From the NCBI GenBank assembly GCA_024036415.1, contig JAMWET010000950.1, forward strand, positions 1,035,001 through 1,099,000: a stretch of 64,000 nucleotides of DNA, given 5' to 3'. Source of the DNA: Prochilodus magdalenae (lineage: Eukaryota > Chordata > Actinopteri > Characiformes > Prochilodontidae). The notes beneath the pieces were generated by a model. It ran no database searches. It was given only the letters and a program-made list of their open reading frames with translations, and was not told where the DNA came from. Numbering within the stretch: position 1 is the stretch's first letter; every line of letters starts with the position of its first letter. The position numbers and the translations under genes are program-made. This document shows, piece after piece, positions 1-12,602 of this stretch.

Positions 1-3000
1 CATCCTCGCTGCATCCTTTAAGCTAGCAAAGAGGAATTGTTTATAACAAATTGTGTGTCATGCTTCTCAAATGGATGAATCACCATGGCTCATGCGTGTC
101 ATTAATGGTCTAAACTGGCATTTTAACATCTTTAAAAATACTTGCCTGTTTAAATAACATCAATCAAAAGTAAAAGATAAATGGCTATTTATCTTAATAG
201 CTCTACATAATTAGACTACAGTGTTTTGGTGCGAGTCCAGCAGCAGCTTTCAAAGTGCACTCAGCATGTAATAAATTTGAAACACAGATCAACCAAAATC
301 AAAATCTTAATTTGGCCGATTGCTTGTTTGGAGCAACAGATTTGCTAAATCTGGTCTTAGACACTTCCAATTATGCACCCACACTAATTGTTATACTAAA
401 ATTACAATCCCTTTTTATTTTAAAAGCCTTTTTTGCAGTATATGTGATTTAAAAAAACTCACATATTCCATAAGTCATGCTGTAGGCTCTATATTTCTAT
501 TTCTTTTTACAGGAACATATGCTGTCAGCATCTGTAAGTGCTTGATTTGAAAACAGCTTATTGCAAAAGCTTAGTAGATATGCATGAATTTAGTGATGGA
601 AAAGAAAAGAAGTGGTACTGTGCCATCTTGACTTTTGAAACATGCTTTGTGTCCTGCCTCTCTATCTGTGTCTCATTACAGCTAAGTGAATATGAATATT
701 AAAGATTGCTGTTTCGCCCTCGTTCATCCTAGAACAAAACCAGCTTTGAAGTGTTGACGCTCCTTGGAGTTTATGGAGCCAGGTGGGGTCATTTGGTAAT
801 TAAAAAGCTGCTCTCCACATGTGAGTTTTAAATTGAAAACACGTGTTCGGTGATTATTTTTGTCATTACGCTTAATTTACAATGATTGTCCTGGAATGCA
901 TGACTTAGGTATTTTGTAGATGCGTTATTGTTTACTCCCCAAAAATATCATTTGGCTGAAATGAGACAGCAGATACAGTCTGAACATGTGTGTCTAATCA
1001 GAATGACTTAGTGTACATGGAATGTACGGTATTAGCTTTATGGTGACTCTGGTGTCAAAAGTCAAAAGAATGGCAAGCGCGGGGGGCCAGTGATCACGCT
1101 GCTGGTTTCTAACTCATGCAGGTTGAACAAGAGGGGCTTGAAATCGAACTTGAAAAACAAGAATGTTTCTTACGGGTGTGCGCTCCTGTTAGGGATAGCA
1201 ACTCTGTTCACTGCCTAGGTTAAGTAAGACCAGGATCTTTGCTTTAGGCTCTGTTTGTGGCTTAGCGAATCTGTCTTCAGCTTCGACATGTCCTGCACTG
1301 ATCTTGAGGTTTTGTGAATGTAATATTCCGTAATTATTCTTCTGGAGTTGTTAATCACCACAAGCCTCTTCCCTGCTGTAGACTGTTTTTCGTTAACACT
1401 CACAACACATTCTTCTAGTCAAAGCTCAGTATCTACTGTTTTGCTGCTTGGAGTGCGTGGCACCCCACAGTTTTCAGATTTGGGGAGAGTAAAGAAGAGT
1501 GTCTGTAGCCTGAGGCAGCTCGTAGGCTCGCGCCTTTCGCTGACCTTCTGGCCAAAACGTGGTCGCTTATTGGAATCAGTGTGTGGGGACCAGAAACGGC
1601 TTTACTGCGCTCAAGAAACTCTCCTCTTCCGCAGCCAAGCAAGCTGTGACTACAATGCAGCTGCGTCATCTCTGAAGCATCCGTACACAAGGGAGGGGGC
1701 ATTGGGGGACTGTAAAAATAGAAAATGAATCATTCGGATTTGTGCAACTTGCCAAGTTCGGCAGTATGTCTTCCTGCAGGACGATCCTTCTATTCCCTAA
1801 TACCTAATCCCGGCAATGCCGTTGTTGGGAGATTTAGTTAGATCAAAAGGAAAATCCACCTTTAGATCTGTTATATCTTGCTTGGGCAGAACACCTGTGC
1901 ATCTTCCAAGATAGAGGGAACGTTTTGCTTCACTTGAGCAAGCAGTTTTAAGAGGAACTTTAAATCATGTGCAGTATCAACAGCGGCTGATTTACTGTAA
2001 TATAACGCAATAACCCCAGGCAGCTATTGGGTTTGATTTAACAGCCGTGTTCAGTTTATGTTTCAGAGTTGCTAAGTATCATATCATATCATGTTTAGTT
2101 TTTTTTTTTGACACCATGCGGTTTCACTTTGTTACCTTGAAGCCTTGAAGCCTTTCAAATGAGCACCTTCTTCAGCCGGGATGTGCTCTTTCAAGCACCG
2201 ACTGATTCAGGCTTCTGCTGTCTCCATGGAAGCACCCTCACATAGGCACAGGCAAACAAAGATGAGAGCATGAATAATAAGAGCAAGACTTGCACAATCA
2301 TGAACCTGACGTGAGTGGACAAGGATTCTAAAACTTTCCACAACCCCACCGCTGTCCTTGCACGAGACGAGTGTCTGTGTGCCATCAGTCAAATAGATCT
2401 AAATTTATAAGCAAAGTAAGCAATAAACAGTTTGTGAATGTAATGACTGTTCAAGGCAAAACAAACCCAAAAACAAAAAACAGACAGACACATCGGGCAG
2501 TTAGTACATCTGACACTCCGCAACGTCTCCTCTGGTTCGAATTAGATGTTCATTCCTCAGGGCCCATGGGGTATAATAAACACAACTTATATGATGCCAG
2601 AAATAGTGCGGAGAATGTTATCTGCCTGTTGGGCTCTTGCTGGAGGTGTCTGATGGCGGGAGTGATTAAACACGTTGTCTTCTTTCATTCTGTGCTTTAT
2701 GGCTGTGGAGACTAGATGCTGCGTGGAGGAACACAGCCTACAGCTAGCACCTACAGATATGCTGCGGGTTGTGAATGTCGATTGAAAGCTGAGTTAAATG
2801 CACAGGCAGATTTAGTGATTCTGGGGCCCCAGGCAAAGACAGTAATGGGGCCCCTGGGATGCAGATGTTTAAGTCTGTTCCCGTATAAAGTTTGTGTGGG
2901 TTTTATGTATTAAAAACAGCCATCATTCATTTTTTCATGACAGTTTTCCTTCCTCTCTTTATCCTTTACAGTTAAACAAGTTATTTTTGTTACTGTGCAT

Positions 3001-6000
3001 TTATGTCAGATATATGTAAATGTGATCTAATCTGATTGGCTGCCTGACTAGACTGAAACACAGCATAGGGGAGCAGGGTTAAACTGCTGTAGGCTAAATG
3101 GGCATACAAATTCAATGCACAAAAAATAAGTCAGTAGTGATTAAAACATACTTTCTGGATGTAGGCCACTTAAATGTTCAGCCACTCTTGCATTAAAGCG
3201 CTGCGCATTTCGATCAGATTTAGTTTATGTCCTCACTGGCACGATTCTAGCATGACTGACAACGAGGAATTCCTATAGACTGGGACTTTTTGTAGACTTA
3301 CTTGTTTGACCATACGATTCCATGCACCTGCAAATTCAGTTGCTTCCTTCACACTATGGCCAAAATACTATACTGCAAAATACTAATACTAAAATATTAA
3401 AATACAATCTCTCCTTTTTTGCCCATTATTAACATCTGCTTTACAACCCATTTTCCACATATCAAATGAGACACTCACTGCACTGTACCCATTGCGCTTT
3501 TGTAGCCTGATCATCCTCATGCAGCACCATGAGCCTGAAGTTACTACCACCTTAAACATTCAGGGTAGCTACTTTTATAAGTTAATGTTTTTCATGACAT
3601 CACAAAAACAATAAATTAAATATGGGCAGCTGAGTTGTATATATTCTTTGTATATAGTTGTATATAATCTTGTTTAAAAAAAAGTCATTTTATTTATTAA
3701 AAATCATATCAGTATATTGACAGATAATGGGCTTTGTTTAATAAGCACATATACATCTATTCGCCATTTTATTGTTATTTTCTTGTACTTTGTACTTCTA
3801 CAATTTAAGATTGTAGTATATCTGTTTCGCTGCATACATTTCTAGCTCTTTCATGTGATTGTGAGGGCCCCCCAGGACCACCGCAGAGCAGGTATTATTT
3901 GGATGGTGGATCATTCAGCACTTAAGTGGCATGTCAGTGCGCACTGTACTCCACTGTAGCACTGCAGTACTGAGAGGGATCCAACATCTAAATAAACTAC
4001 AAGATGCATGTATATGGTAAGTACAGATTTAATGGACAAGGAGTGTAGATAAATGGAGGTGTGCTTCTTTTGAAGTGCCCAGTGGGTGTTATAGAGTTGA
4101 ATTAATGTAAACAATTGGATATATTATATATATTTATTTCAGATTAGGTTGTTCACCATCAGGGCATACAGTACATCTAATTTGTGTTTTCATGGAGCCC
4201 TTGGTTCATGGGAGGCCCTAGGTGGCTATCTACCTTTGCTGAGTTCAAAGCCTTTTTTTTATTTGTCATAGATACCATAACCTTTTTTGCACAGCGTGAC
4301 AAAATTTAACCATTTCTGAATTACAGCCCTGGTTGAGTAAACATGCCTTGTGTACTGTACGGAATGACTGACATTCTTTTGATGTTTATTAAACATTCTC
4401 TGCACATGCTGATCTAATTCGCAGCAGCCCCCCTGCAATCATAGGAAATCATTTCTTCACCCCCTGCAATCAGAAAGATAATTGTGGTTGATTTATATCC
4501 ATTTCAAGCACAATATTAAAAACACAGTTGGAATCTGAAAACAGGGCTGAGACTGCATGGTTTTATGTGTTACAGCTGGAATGTAAATGTTTGGTCGAAT
4601 AGGAAACCCATCTAGCACGACAAACGATCATTTTTTCTCTTTGCTACAGTAGTATCTTATTGACAGAGTTGTTTGTAGGTCATTTTAGGTCTTGCACACG
4701 TTAATCTCATTGCTCTGTTTCTTTTTCTCTTCCTCTTCTAAAACTCTCAACTGCTGCACACTTTACATCAAGGATCTCTCCATCCACAATTCATTTGAAC
4801 ACTTAACCTAGGTTCTTGTTTTCTCAGCATCATCTTCTTCACTATTTCTCTTTGTTCCTCTTATACTTAGATCTGTATATCCAAGCATGTATCCACAAGC
4901 ACTGCATTGATAGATGCATCAATGCTTGGCAATTTTGAGGTCAGCACCCAGAATGTCTTCTAAAGGAAATGCAAACACACCTTTACAGATGGAAGCTTAC
5001 TACATCTTTGGTACACAGACAGACACATCTCTAACAAGGGCACATTGAGCCAGCATGCCTGCGCCATTGTTTAGTGTGTTTTTAAGTAATGCCAATATTG
5101 TAGCATTCTAAATGTTTATACAGGTATTAAGAAATGTGGATCTCAAATCAGCAGAGCGCATTCACATTTTTATCGATGTCGTATATTCAGCTCAGCAGTA
5201 TTCAAGCCATCTCGCTTTCTGCAGGAATGGTGGTGTAGTTTGAGCCCAGCAGATAGTAAAGCCTGAACCCTGGTGTAATCAGGAATGTAGCATGGGGGGG
5301 AATCCAGAGGAATGGCTCTCCAGCTCAAAGACCTTGACGATGGAATGCCGGAGCAGCATTGTATGTGTTCAGGGAGGCTGTACTGAGGACTGGAGAACGA
5401 TGGGCCTCAAAGGCCAAAACGTGGAGCTTCACTGTGACCGCGAGGCTGGAAGTGGCAAAATTTAATACGGAACGCGGCCTGGACACTTCTTCTGTTTTTC
5501 TCATCTATAGATATTTCGCAGTAAAATGCACGGCCAAACAGCTGGATGGATGTTTCCTAACACTCCGAACCTGTGAGCCACATTCTTTTTTTTTTTCTAT
5601 AATTGGTGCACTTTCCTTTTTTCTGCATCCGTAGCACAGCATCCAGCCCAAGCGTGTGTTACGTGCTAACTTCAAGAAGAACTTCAAAAAGTATGTCAGA
5701 CCACAGGCCCTTTTTCCACCATTTGATTAATGCTGAGTTAATGACCCCCCACAGACCAGAGAACCAGGCAAAAAATGCAAAGCAGCTTAAACTAGTGCAG
5801 CTTGCCTGCTCAAACTGTTTATAGGGCACAAGTACATGCTGTAAACACAGAGAGCAATGGAAACATTGATGTTCACTATGGAATGCAATATGGCAACACA
5901 AAGGATGATGGTTTGGTTTATGGAGACAGGTTTTTTCGCTTATGTGTCAACAGTATTTTACTGCTCTTGTGTTTTTATATGTAACAGAATGAGGAATAAG

Positions 6001-6900
6001 AACAAAATGTGTGTTTATATTAGTAAATATAAAAAAGATAATGAAGGGCATAGGGAACTGGCTTTGCATATGTGTAAATGCACTGTTCCTGTGTTTCAGC
6101 ATCTGGTGGAAATAATCTTTACTCATGCAGAAAAGTCAATAACACATGGAAAAAAGGATCTCCTATCCAAACCACCTATCCAACACTAGAATATACAAAA
6201 TGTTTTGTTTAGTCTATGAAGTGGCTAAAACTATTGTTAAGACCTAGAAAACCTCAACAGATTTACACCGGATTAGCCCAAGTTGCACACAATTGCCTTC
6301 ACTTCCATCACTGAAGTCAAGTTCATCTTGAGGCCATTGTTGACTGGATGAGGGACACTTATTTGTTTGTGTTGGATAAGCATCCTTATATAGATATATA
6401 TTTAGGTAAATTACATATAAAAGTTTCAAAACGCTTAAAAATGGAAAAAGATATATTACAAAGGATATGATGCCCAAATGCAAAATTCCTTAGGTTTTTT
6501 AATGGTGTAAATCTATTTACAAACAGAATCACCAGGAAAATGTTATTTGGTGTAACCAGATATTAACTAAATATTATATTTTAAAGTTATTTACCACTAC
6601 TGAAAACATAACACACAGTTTTTATAAGCATATCAAACTCATAGCCTTGACAATGGACATTTGAGGAAGTCAGAAATGATATACACAAGTTATTCAGTCA
6701 CTTAAATGCTTATGTACTTGCCTTATTTAATCTCATTGAAAGCCTGATAAGCCTAAGCTGAGTGTATCCTTTGGTTTTCTCCAAAGATAAACATATCTGT
6801 ATGTAGGAAAAATTGTAAGCTTTGCAAATTGTGCTTGTGGTTTGCATATGTTTACATGTATATCTAAACTCATTTTTGACTATTATGCACCTGTACTACA
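1..6900. other. Non-coding stretch, no gene recognised
   Basis: AT-rich DNA with stops in all frames. The longest frame (1348-1728, +, 126 codons) has no recognisable domain and no flanking splice pair I trust. Slightly GC-richer islands at about 1430-1700 and 5280-5500 could be conserved regulatory DNA, but nothing in the sequence proves it. Confidence 0.4.
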
Positions 6901-6949
6901 TGTTGCTTTCAAAACTCATCAAAGTGCTCCACCTTAGTTTACAGCTTTT

Positions 6950-9900
6950 TTTTTTTTACAGCTACAAATTTGCAGCAAAAATAAACCCTGTGATTACGGC
7001 GAAACACTGCCTGAACAGAATAAAGGTGTGCTCCCTAAGAGTCAACTTCCTGCATGGTGTGGTCCCCCTGGGTCAACAAAGGATGTTAAAAGCTACTAGA
7101 GGCACCAACAGTGTCCTCTCAATTCTAAGGTGCCTGGATGTGTTCACCCCATGATAGGCAAGCATGGTGCAGGTCCTGGGGGGGCATTGTTCTGGAGGAC
7201 CCCAGAATGATTAAGAGATGCTCCTAATGCAGCACCCTGTAGTGAGGGTTTTCACTTTGCACCCAATACACTGTGTCTGGGAGCCTTTCCACCACAAGAC
7301 AGAGCCCTATACCATTTGGTGGAGGCCTTTCCATTGCTGCAGGGGCACCACATAAACTGGAGAAGGTTTCTTAGGTAGTTGGGCATCTGATGGTCAGTCA
7401 AACAAGAGTTCTTTACATCTTGTAAAGCGCATTGGCAGAGCTTCTGGACCAACCTTGCTTCAAAGTCTGGCCCTTGTCACTATGCAGCTTCACCGGGATT
7501 ACAGAATCTGGTCCATAACAGAAGATGCATCTTAGTTGAGATCTTAATTCTCTCCTCCATGGGGAACAAAATCAGCATGTCAGTAGATTCAGAACTGTTG
7601 TAGTTAGCCCTTCCTAGCAGTATAGATCTCTTACGTCTTATAGAACCACTTTACATCAGACCATTTCCCCAACCAGAACAGAGCTGCAAGCTCCCGTGAG
7701 GTGTTGCAGGACTTGCTGGCAGCATGAGGCTAGTTGCCGCTTGCTGACCCAGCTGGGGGATCTCCACCACCTGTAGAGTGCCCTCTCTCTTAATCTCTAA
7801 AATGTTCCACCTATCCTGCAGTCACGTAGTAGCCTGTACTCTGTAGGGCCAGCATGAGTTAGTCTGCCCATCCCTGATGTCTTAGCTACTCCATGACTGG
7901 TGCAAAAATAGGGTCTGCCTTCTGCACCATCTGCAGCTTCTACATGTTAAAGCCCTTTCTGTCCGTCTACCTCTCAGTCATACTCCCTTTGCTTACAGGT
8001 GGCACATTTACCATTAAAGTGATCCACCTTGCTTTAGATAAAAGCACAGATGAACTTCTGTTGGTCCTCTCTGTGACATCAAGCCATTGATTCTGGCTGT
8101 ATTTTAAGATTGATAGATGGATGTTTTGGTGGTTGCTTTGATGTGGCTTGTGGTGAGATTTAAGTCTATTAGAATGCCAAGTTTTGGACTTGGCTTAATT
8201 TAATTGAATAACATTTTGGCTCATCCAATTAATTATATGCTTCAAAAAGACAGAGTGAATCTATTAGATGTAATCATCTAATGAGAGAGCCAGATATATC
8301 TGTGCATCTGTATCATCTGCATTGCTATGGTAATCAGTGTGTTTGTTATATATAGAATTTGGCCCAAAAGCAGCATATAGAGATTGAACAGGTATAGAGA
8401 TTTAACAAGTCTGAAAACTGATGCCTTGGGCATTTGCATGTCATTGCCACATAATATCAGCCAATAGTCACAACATAACTCAAACCTAAAACCTGAACCA
8501 ATTAAAGACTGTACCACCAACCCAATGTTCTGAGCTGTCCAACAGTATTTTATGGCTTACAGTGTCATATGCAGATCTTATATCTAGCTCTATATAATTT
8601 ATTACTTTTATAAGTGTAGGTTTAAAAAACTAAAAAAGTGGCCAATGCTATAAAAGAATGATTTGAGACAATTTAACATAAAAGCATCCAGAGTTCTCTT
8701 TTTTAAGAGTGGCTGTTTTTCTGACTTCGGGAAAATGCTCGAATTATGTGGTCAGTTGAATTAAATTGTGACATAATAATCCATTTTTTCTATTTTGTTC
8801 TAGATGATCATAGAGATATCATATTTTTATTGCTTCAGTGTGTGGTATTGATAGTCACTCGAATAGTTCAGATTTTTTCCCTAAAAGAGCAAATTCATGA
8901 CATTTCTCTGTGGAAAGAAGTTCTGAAGCTATCTGCTTCGGAGGGTTGTAAGCTTGTCAACCATGACGAATAGAGTGTCGGTTTTGTTGATGTTCCTATC
9001 AATTATCTTAGAGAAATGCAGCTGTTTAGTTCTGCATAACTCATAGTTAAAACTACACCGGCTTTGTTTATAGAGGTGATTGTGGCTTTTAGGTTCATTG
9101 CATTCTCTTTTTAAGGCTTTTACCATCATAGTTTTTCTCCATGGTGCTTTTTTGCTCAAGGTTGACTTTTACCACTGCAAAAACATCCATTACACTCAAA
9201 ATTTTCAAGTTAATACTATCCAGTAGTACATCAACTGACTCTGTACTTCTGGTTGATGACATAGCTATGGTTCCATAAACTAAGCACTTGTACGATTGAA
9301 GAGATCAGGTCAGTAAGCACAAGAAAGAATAGCAAGGGTAAGTCCGTAACCGTGACATAAGAAATGTCCTTTAGAAACGACCTGATCCCAAGTGTGTCTT
9401 TGAGTGTCCGTAGTTTCTTTCATGTGCTGCGAGAGACCAAAAAATCATCAGTACAATTAACAGGTAAAAACAGAATTTGTGAACACTCTTCAGTAAGAAA
9501 CACAGATATTTAAAAGTGCATTATTTTAATTAAAGCAGCTGTTTCCTCTCCTTTCTTATCAGTTCTGCATGTATTAATAAAGCTGAAGTTTACAGGTGCT
9601 GTCTCATTAAGAACAGTAGCACTACTGCCTTTTGATAACCATGTATCAGTAAGATTCAGAAGTCTGCTGCATGAACCAGTATATCATCCCAGTTGACAGT
9701 GTACAAGCTGGAAAGGATATTAGAAAGGTTATACTATACTAATGTAAATTGCCATAACCCTCAATGCATTGTTAGTGAGCTGTACCAGGAGAAGTGGGAC
9801 AGCCAATCCAACACCTCATTGATGCGGAGTATACTCATATTGTTTCATTCTTATTCCATGACAGTACTACTGGTGAAGGACTGTGGAAGGGTTAATCACC

Positions 9901-10757
9901 CTTCACATATTCTGCACCTTATCCTCCGCCTCCTATTCAAGTGCCATGGTAAGTTCGCAGGCATACTGGCAGGTATCCTTAGTGACTTTCTCATGCTGCT
10001 GAAGGCTATGCAAATTGTGATCTCAGTTCCAGGCTGCAAGGTGGTGTTTAAACTCAAAAATGAGGGTATGCATCCTCTTCTGCTCTGAGATAACTTGTCC
10101 GCATTCTGTTGCATTAGCTTGCCTCCCATCCTTGCCAGTATACTCCCACTATATGTGGGTCATATTGGCCCTTGTTTGTGCTATGACCCCCTGTCCACTA
10201 GAAGCCCAGGGTCCACCAGGTGTTCAGGGCCACTACTAGATCAAACTGATACATCAAGCTGGTGTCCGTTACTTTCACTATATAGATCCAGTGGGAGAGG
10301 CTTTGTTTTATTATGCTAATTGTGAAGATGTTGACTTCATACCATCCCGCTGACATGGCATCATGATGTGTTGGGTTTGTCCAACCCGCCCAACTCATCT
10401 AGCGATTGGTCACATCTGTATCTAGCACTGCTGCTTCCCAGAGTGGGTGCTTACACACCATGTTCTCTGCAGGTACGGAGTTTTTGGAGCCTCATTTTAT
10501 CACAGAAGAGGCATGTCAGTCCCACAGCTGCTGAAGAGTTCATGGGGGAGGATATATAGAGCAAACATGGCGGTCGTGATGCAACTGACCACAGATGCTC
10601 AGTTGGGTTCGAGTTCATTAAGGAGCCAAGGTAGTACTTGCAAGTCTTGATGATGCTCTTTCAACCAGTGTCAGGCAGCTAGCCGTATCACATTCCACAT
10701 TTTCCTGCTGGGAGATTCCCTAAGCCCCTGGGAAGACAATCAGCATGTATGAGTGTA
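6950..10757. other. Gene-free stretch, probably decayed repeat
   Basis: No intact frame or domain. Parts (about 7040-8060 and 8280-10640) have the mixed composition and broken frames of very old transposon-derived DNA, and 8500-9200 resembles a repeat type I have seen in other fish, but I cannot assign a family or orientation. It ends at the Tc1 insertion near 10758. Confidence 0.25.
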
Positions 10758-12040
10758 CAGTGAGGAAAATAAGTATTTGAACACCCTGCGACTTTGCAAG
10801 TTCTCCAACTCTGCAATTTTCGTCTTAGGTGCATGTCCACTGTGAGAGACATAATCTAAAAAAAAACCTGGAAATCACTATGTATGATTTTTTTAATAAT
10901 TTATTTGTGTGTTACTGCTGCAAATAAGTATTTGAACACCTGCCAATCAGCAAAAATTCTGGCCCTCAAAGACCTGTTAGTACACCTCTAAAAACTCCAC
11001 CTCCATTCCACTTATTATTCTAAATTAGAAGCACCTGTTTGAGGTCGTTAGCTGCATAAAGACACCTGTCCACCCCACACAGTCAGTAAGACTCCAACTA
11101 CTAACATGGCTAAGATCAAAGAGCTGTCCAAAGACACCAGAGACAAAACTGTTGACCTCCACAAGGCTGGAAAGGGCTACGGGCAATTGCCAAGCAGCTT
11201 GGTGAAAATAGATCAACTGTTGGAGCAATTATTAGAAATGGAAGAAGCTAAACATGACTGTCAATCTCCCTCGGACTGGGGCCCCATGCAAGATCTCACT
11301 TCGTGGCGTATCCTAAGAAAGGTGAGGAATCAGCCCAGAACTACACGGGAGGAGCTGGTCAATGACCTGAAGAGAGCTGGCACCACTGTTTCCAAGGTTA
11401 CTGTGGGTAATACACTAAGACGTCATACAGTAGTTTAAAGTCATTCATGGCACGGAAGGTTCCCCTGCCTAAATCAGCACACGTCCAGGCCCGTCTTAAG
11501 TTTGCCCATGAACATTTGGATGATCCAGAGGAGTCATGGAAGAAAGCTTTGTGGTCAGATGAGACCAAAATAGAACTTTTTGGTCTAAATTCCACTCGCC
11601 GTGTTTGGAGGACGAAGAATGATGAGTACCATCCCAAAAACACCATCCCTACTGTGAAGCATGGAGGTGGACGCATCATGCTTTGGGGGTGTTTTTCTGA
11701 ACATGGGACAGGGCGACTGCACTGTATTAAGGAGAGGATGACCGGGGCCATGTATGGCGAGATTTTGGGCAACAACCTCCTTTCCTCATTTAGAGCATTG
11801 AAGATGGGTCGTGGCTGGGTCTTCCAACATGACAATGACCCAAAGCACATAGCCAGGATAACTAAGGAGTGGCTCTGTAAGAAGCATATCAAGGTTCTGG
11901 AGTGGCCTAGCCAGTCTCCAGACCTAAACCCTATAGAAAATCTTTGGAGGGAGCTCAAACTCCGTGTTTCTCAGCGACAGCCCAGAAACCTGGCTGATCT
12001 GGAGGAGATCTGTGTGGAGGAATGGGCCAAAAAAAGTGAC
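10758..12040 (+). mobile_element. Tc1/mariner transposon, left end kept, right end lost
   Basis: The left end starts CAGTGAGGAAAATAAG directly after a TA. The motif AATAAGTATTTGAACACC recurs at about 10923-10940, roughly 155 bp inside the outer copy (10768-10785), the IR/DR layout of Tc1-type fish elements. A transposase relic follows (11106-12046). No inverted copy of the terminus appears to the right; the match stops within the last transposase segment near 12030. So this copy cannot be mobilised as it stands. Confidence 0.85.
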
Positions 12041-12046
12041 ACATGA
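11106..12046 (+). pseudogene. Tc1-like transposase, frameshifted and C-terminally truncated
   Basis: Two frames together cover most of a roughly 340-residue DD34E transposase. 11106-11438 begins MAKIKELSKDTRDKTVDLHK (helix-turn-helix region), but part of the DNA-binding domain (about 11175-11310) no longer fits, so there are internal shifts as well. 11447-12046, in another frame, carries [12 protein letters not shown] (first Asp), [16 protein letters not shown] (second Asp) and [15 protein letters not shown] (Glu), so the catalytic triad residues survive. The end, EEWAKKSDT, lacks the last 30 or so residues expected. Transposases of this family cut and paste DNA between TA dinucleotides. Confidence 0.85.
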
Positions 12047-12504
12047 CAAGCAGAGCTTACCTGCCTAAACTGAACATTTTGGCTATTGAACATTAAGAAT
12101 ATAATGGCATTTTGAGTTCCTAAGCCTCTCAGCATATAAACCCAAAATAGCCTCCAACTATTGTGATACAACTCCTCCAACAATTTAGTTACATTGTCAT
12201 TAGAGACTAGAGATATATAGCTTAAATATTAAATATGCTTTCCCTGAAGAAGAAAAAAAAGTCAAATGTATGTACTCTCTCTCGTTCCTCAGCGCTCTTT
12301 AATGTAGCCTGAAGTTTGACCTCTCTTGTTTTTTATCCTCAGTATTTGTTGCTCTTGCATTGCTTCTCGTCAGTGTTTATTGGGAGTGACAGCGAGCATG
12401 CTCCCCGCTCGTGTTTCATGGAAAGCACCACAACAGGACTCAGGCAAGGGGAGGGTAGAGGGGTCTTAATCAGAGCCGTGCATAGTGTGTGTCTGCTCAC
12501 ACAG

Positions 12505-12602
12505 GAGGAGAGGAAGCACCTGCCTGTGGGTGGCTATCGCAACCGTACTCTGAGGACTGTGGGGGAGGATGGAGGCACAACAAACACAAACACAGCTCTA
12601 AG
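12505..12602 (+). other. Possible exon of an unidentified gene
   Basis: 98 nt flanked by GCTCACACAG on the left and GTGAGACT on the right, a good splice pair. It is open in two frames; the first begins EERKHLPVGGYRNRTL. I recognise no protein family, and no neighbouring exon is evident. It could be chance. Confidence 0.15.

Noticed and set aside
1348..1728. 126-codon plus-strand open frame
   Set aside because: No domain, no homology I recognise, start and stop with no supporting splice or promoter signals; an overlapping minus frame is equally open.
8027..8056. Possible SINE tail (CTTGCTTTAGATAAAAGCAC)
   Set aside because: Resembles the SINE end but too short and diverged, with no flanking SINE sequence.
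11398..11958. 186-codon minus-strand open frame
   Set aside because: Antisense of the Tc1 transposase at 11447-12046.
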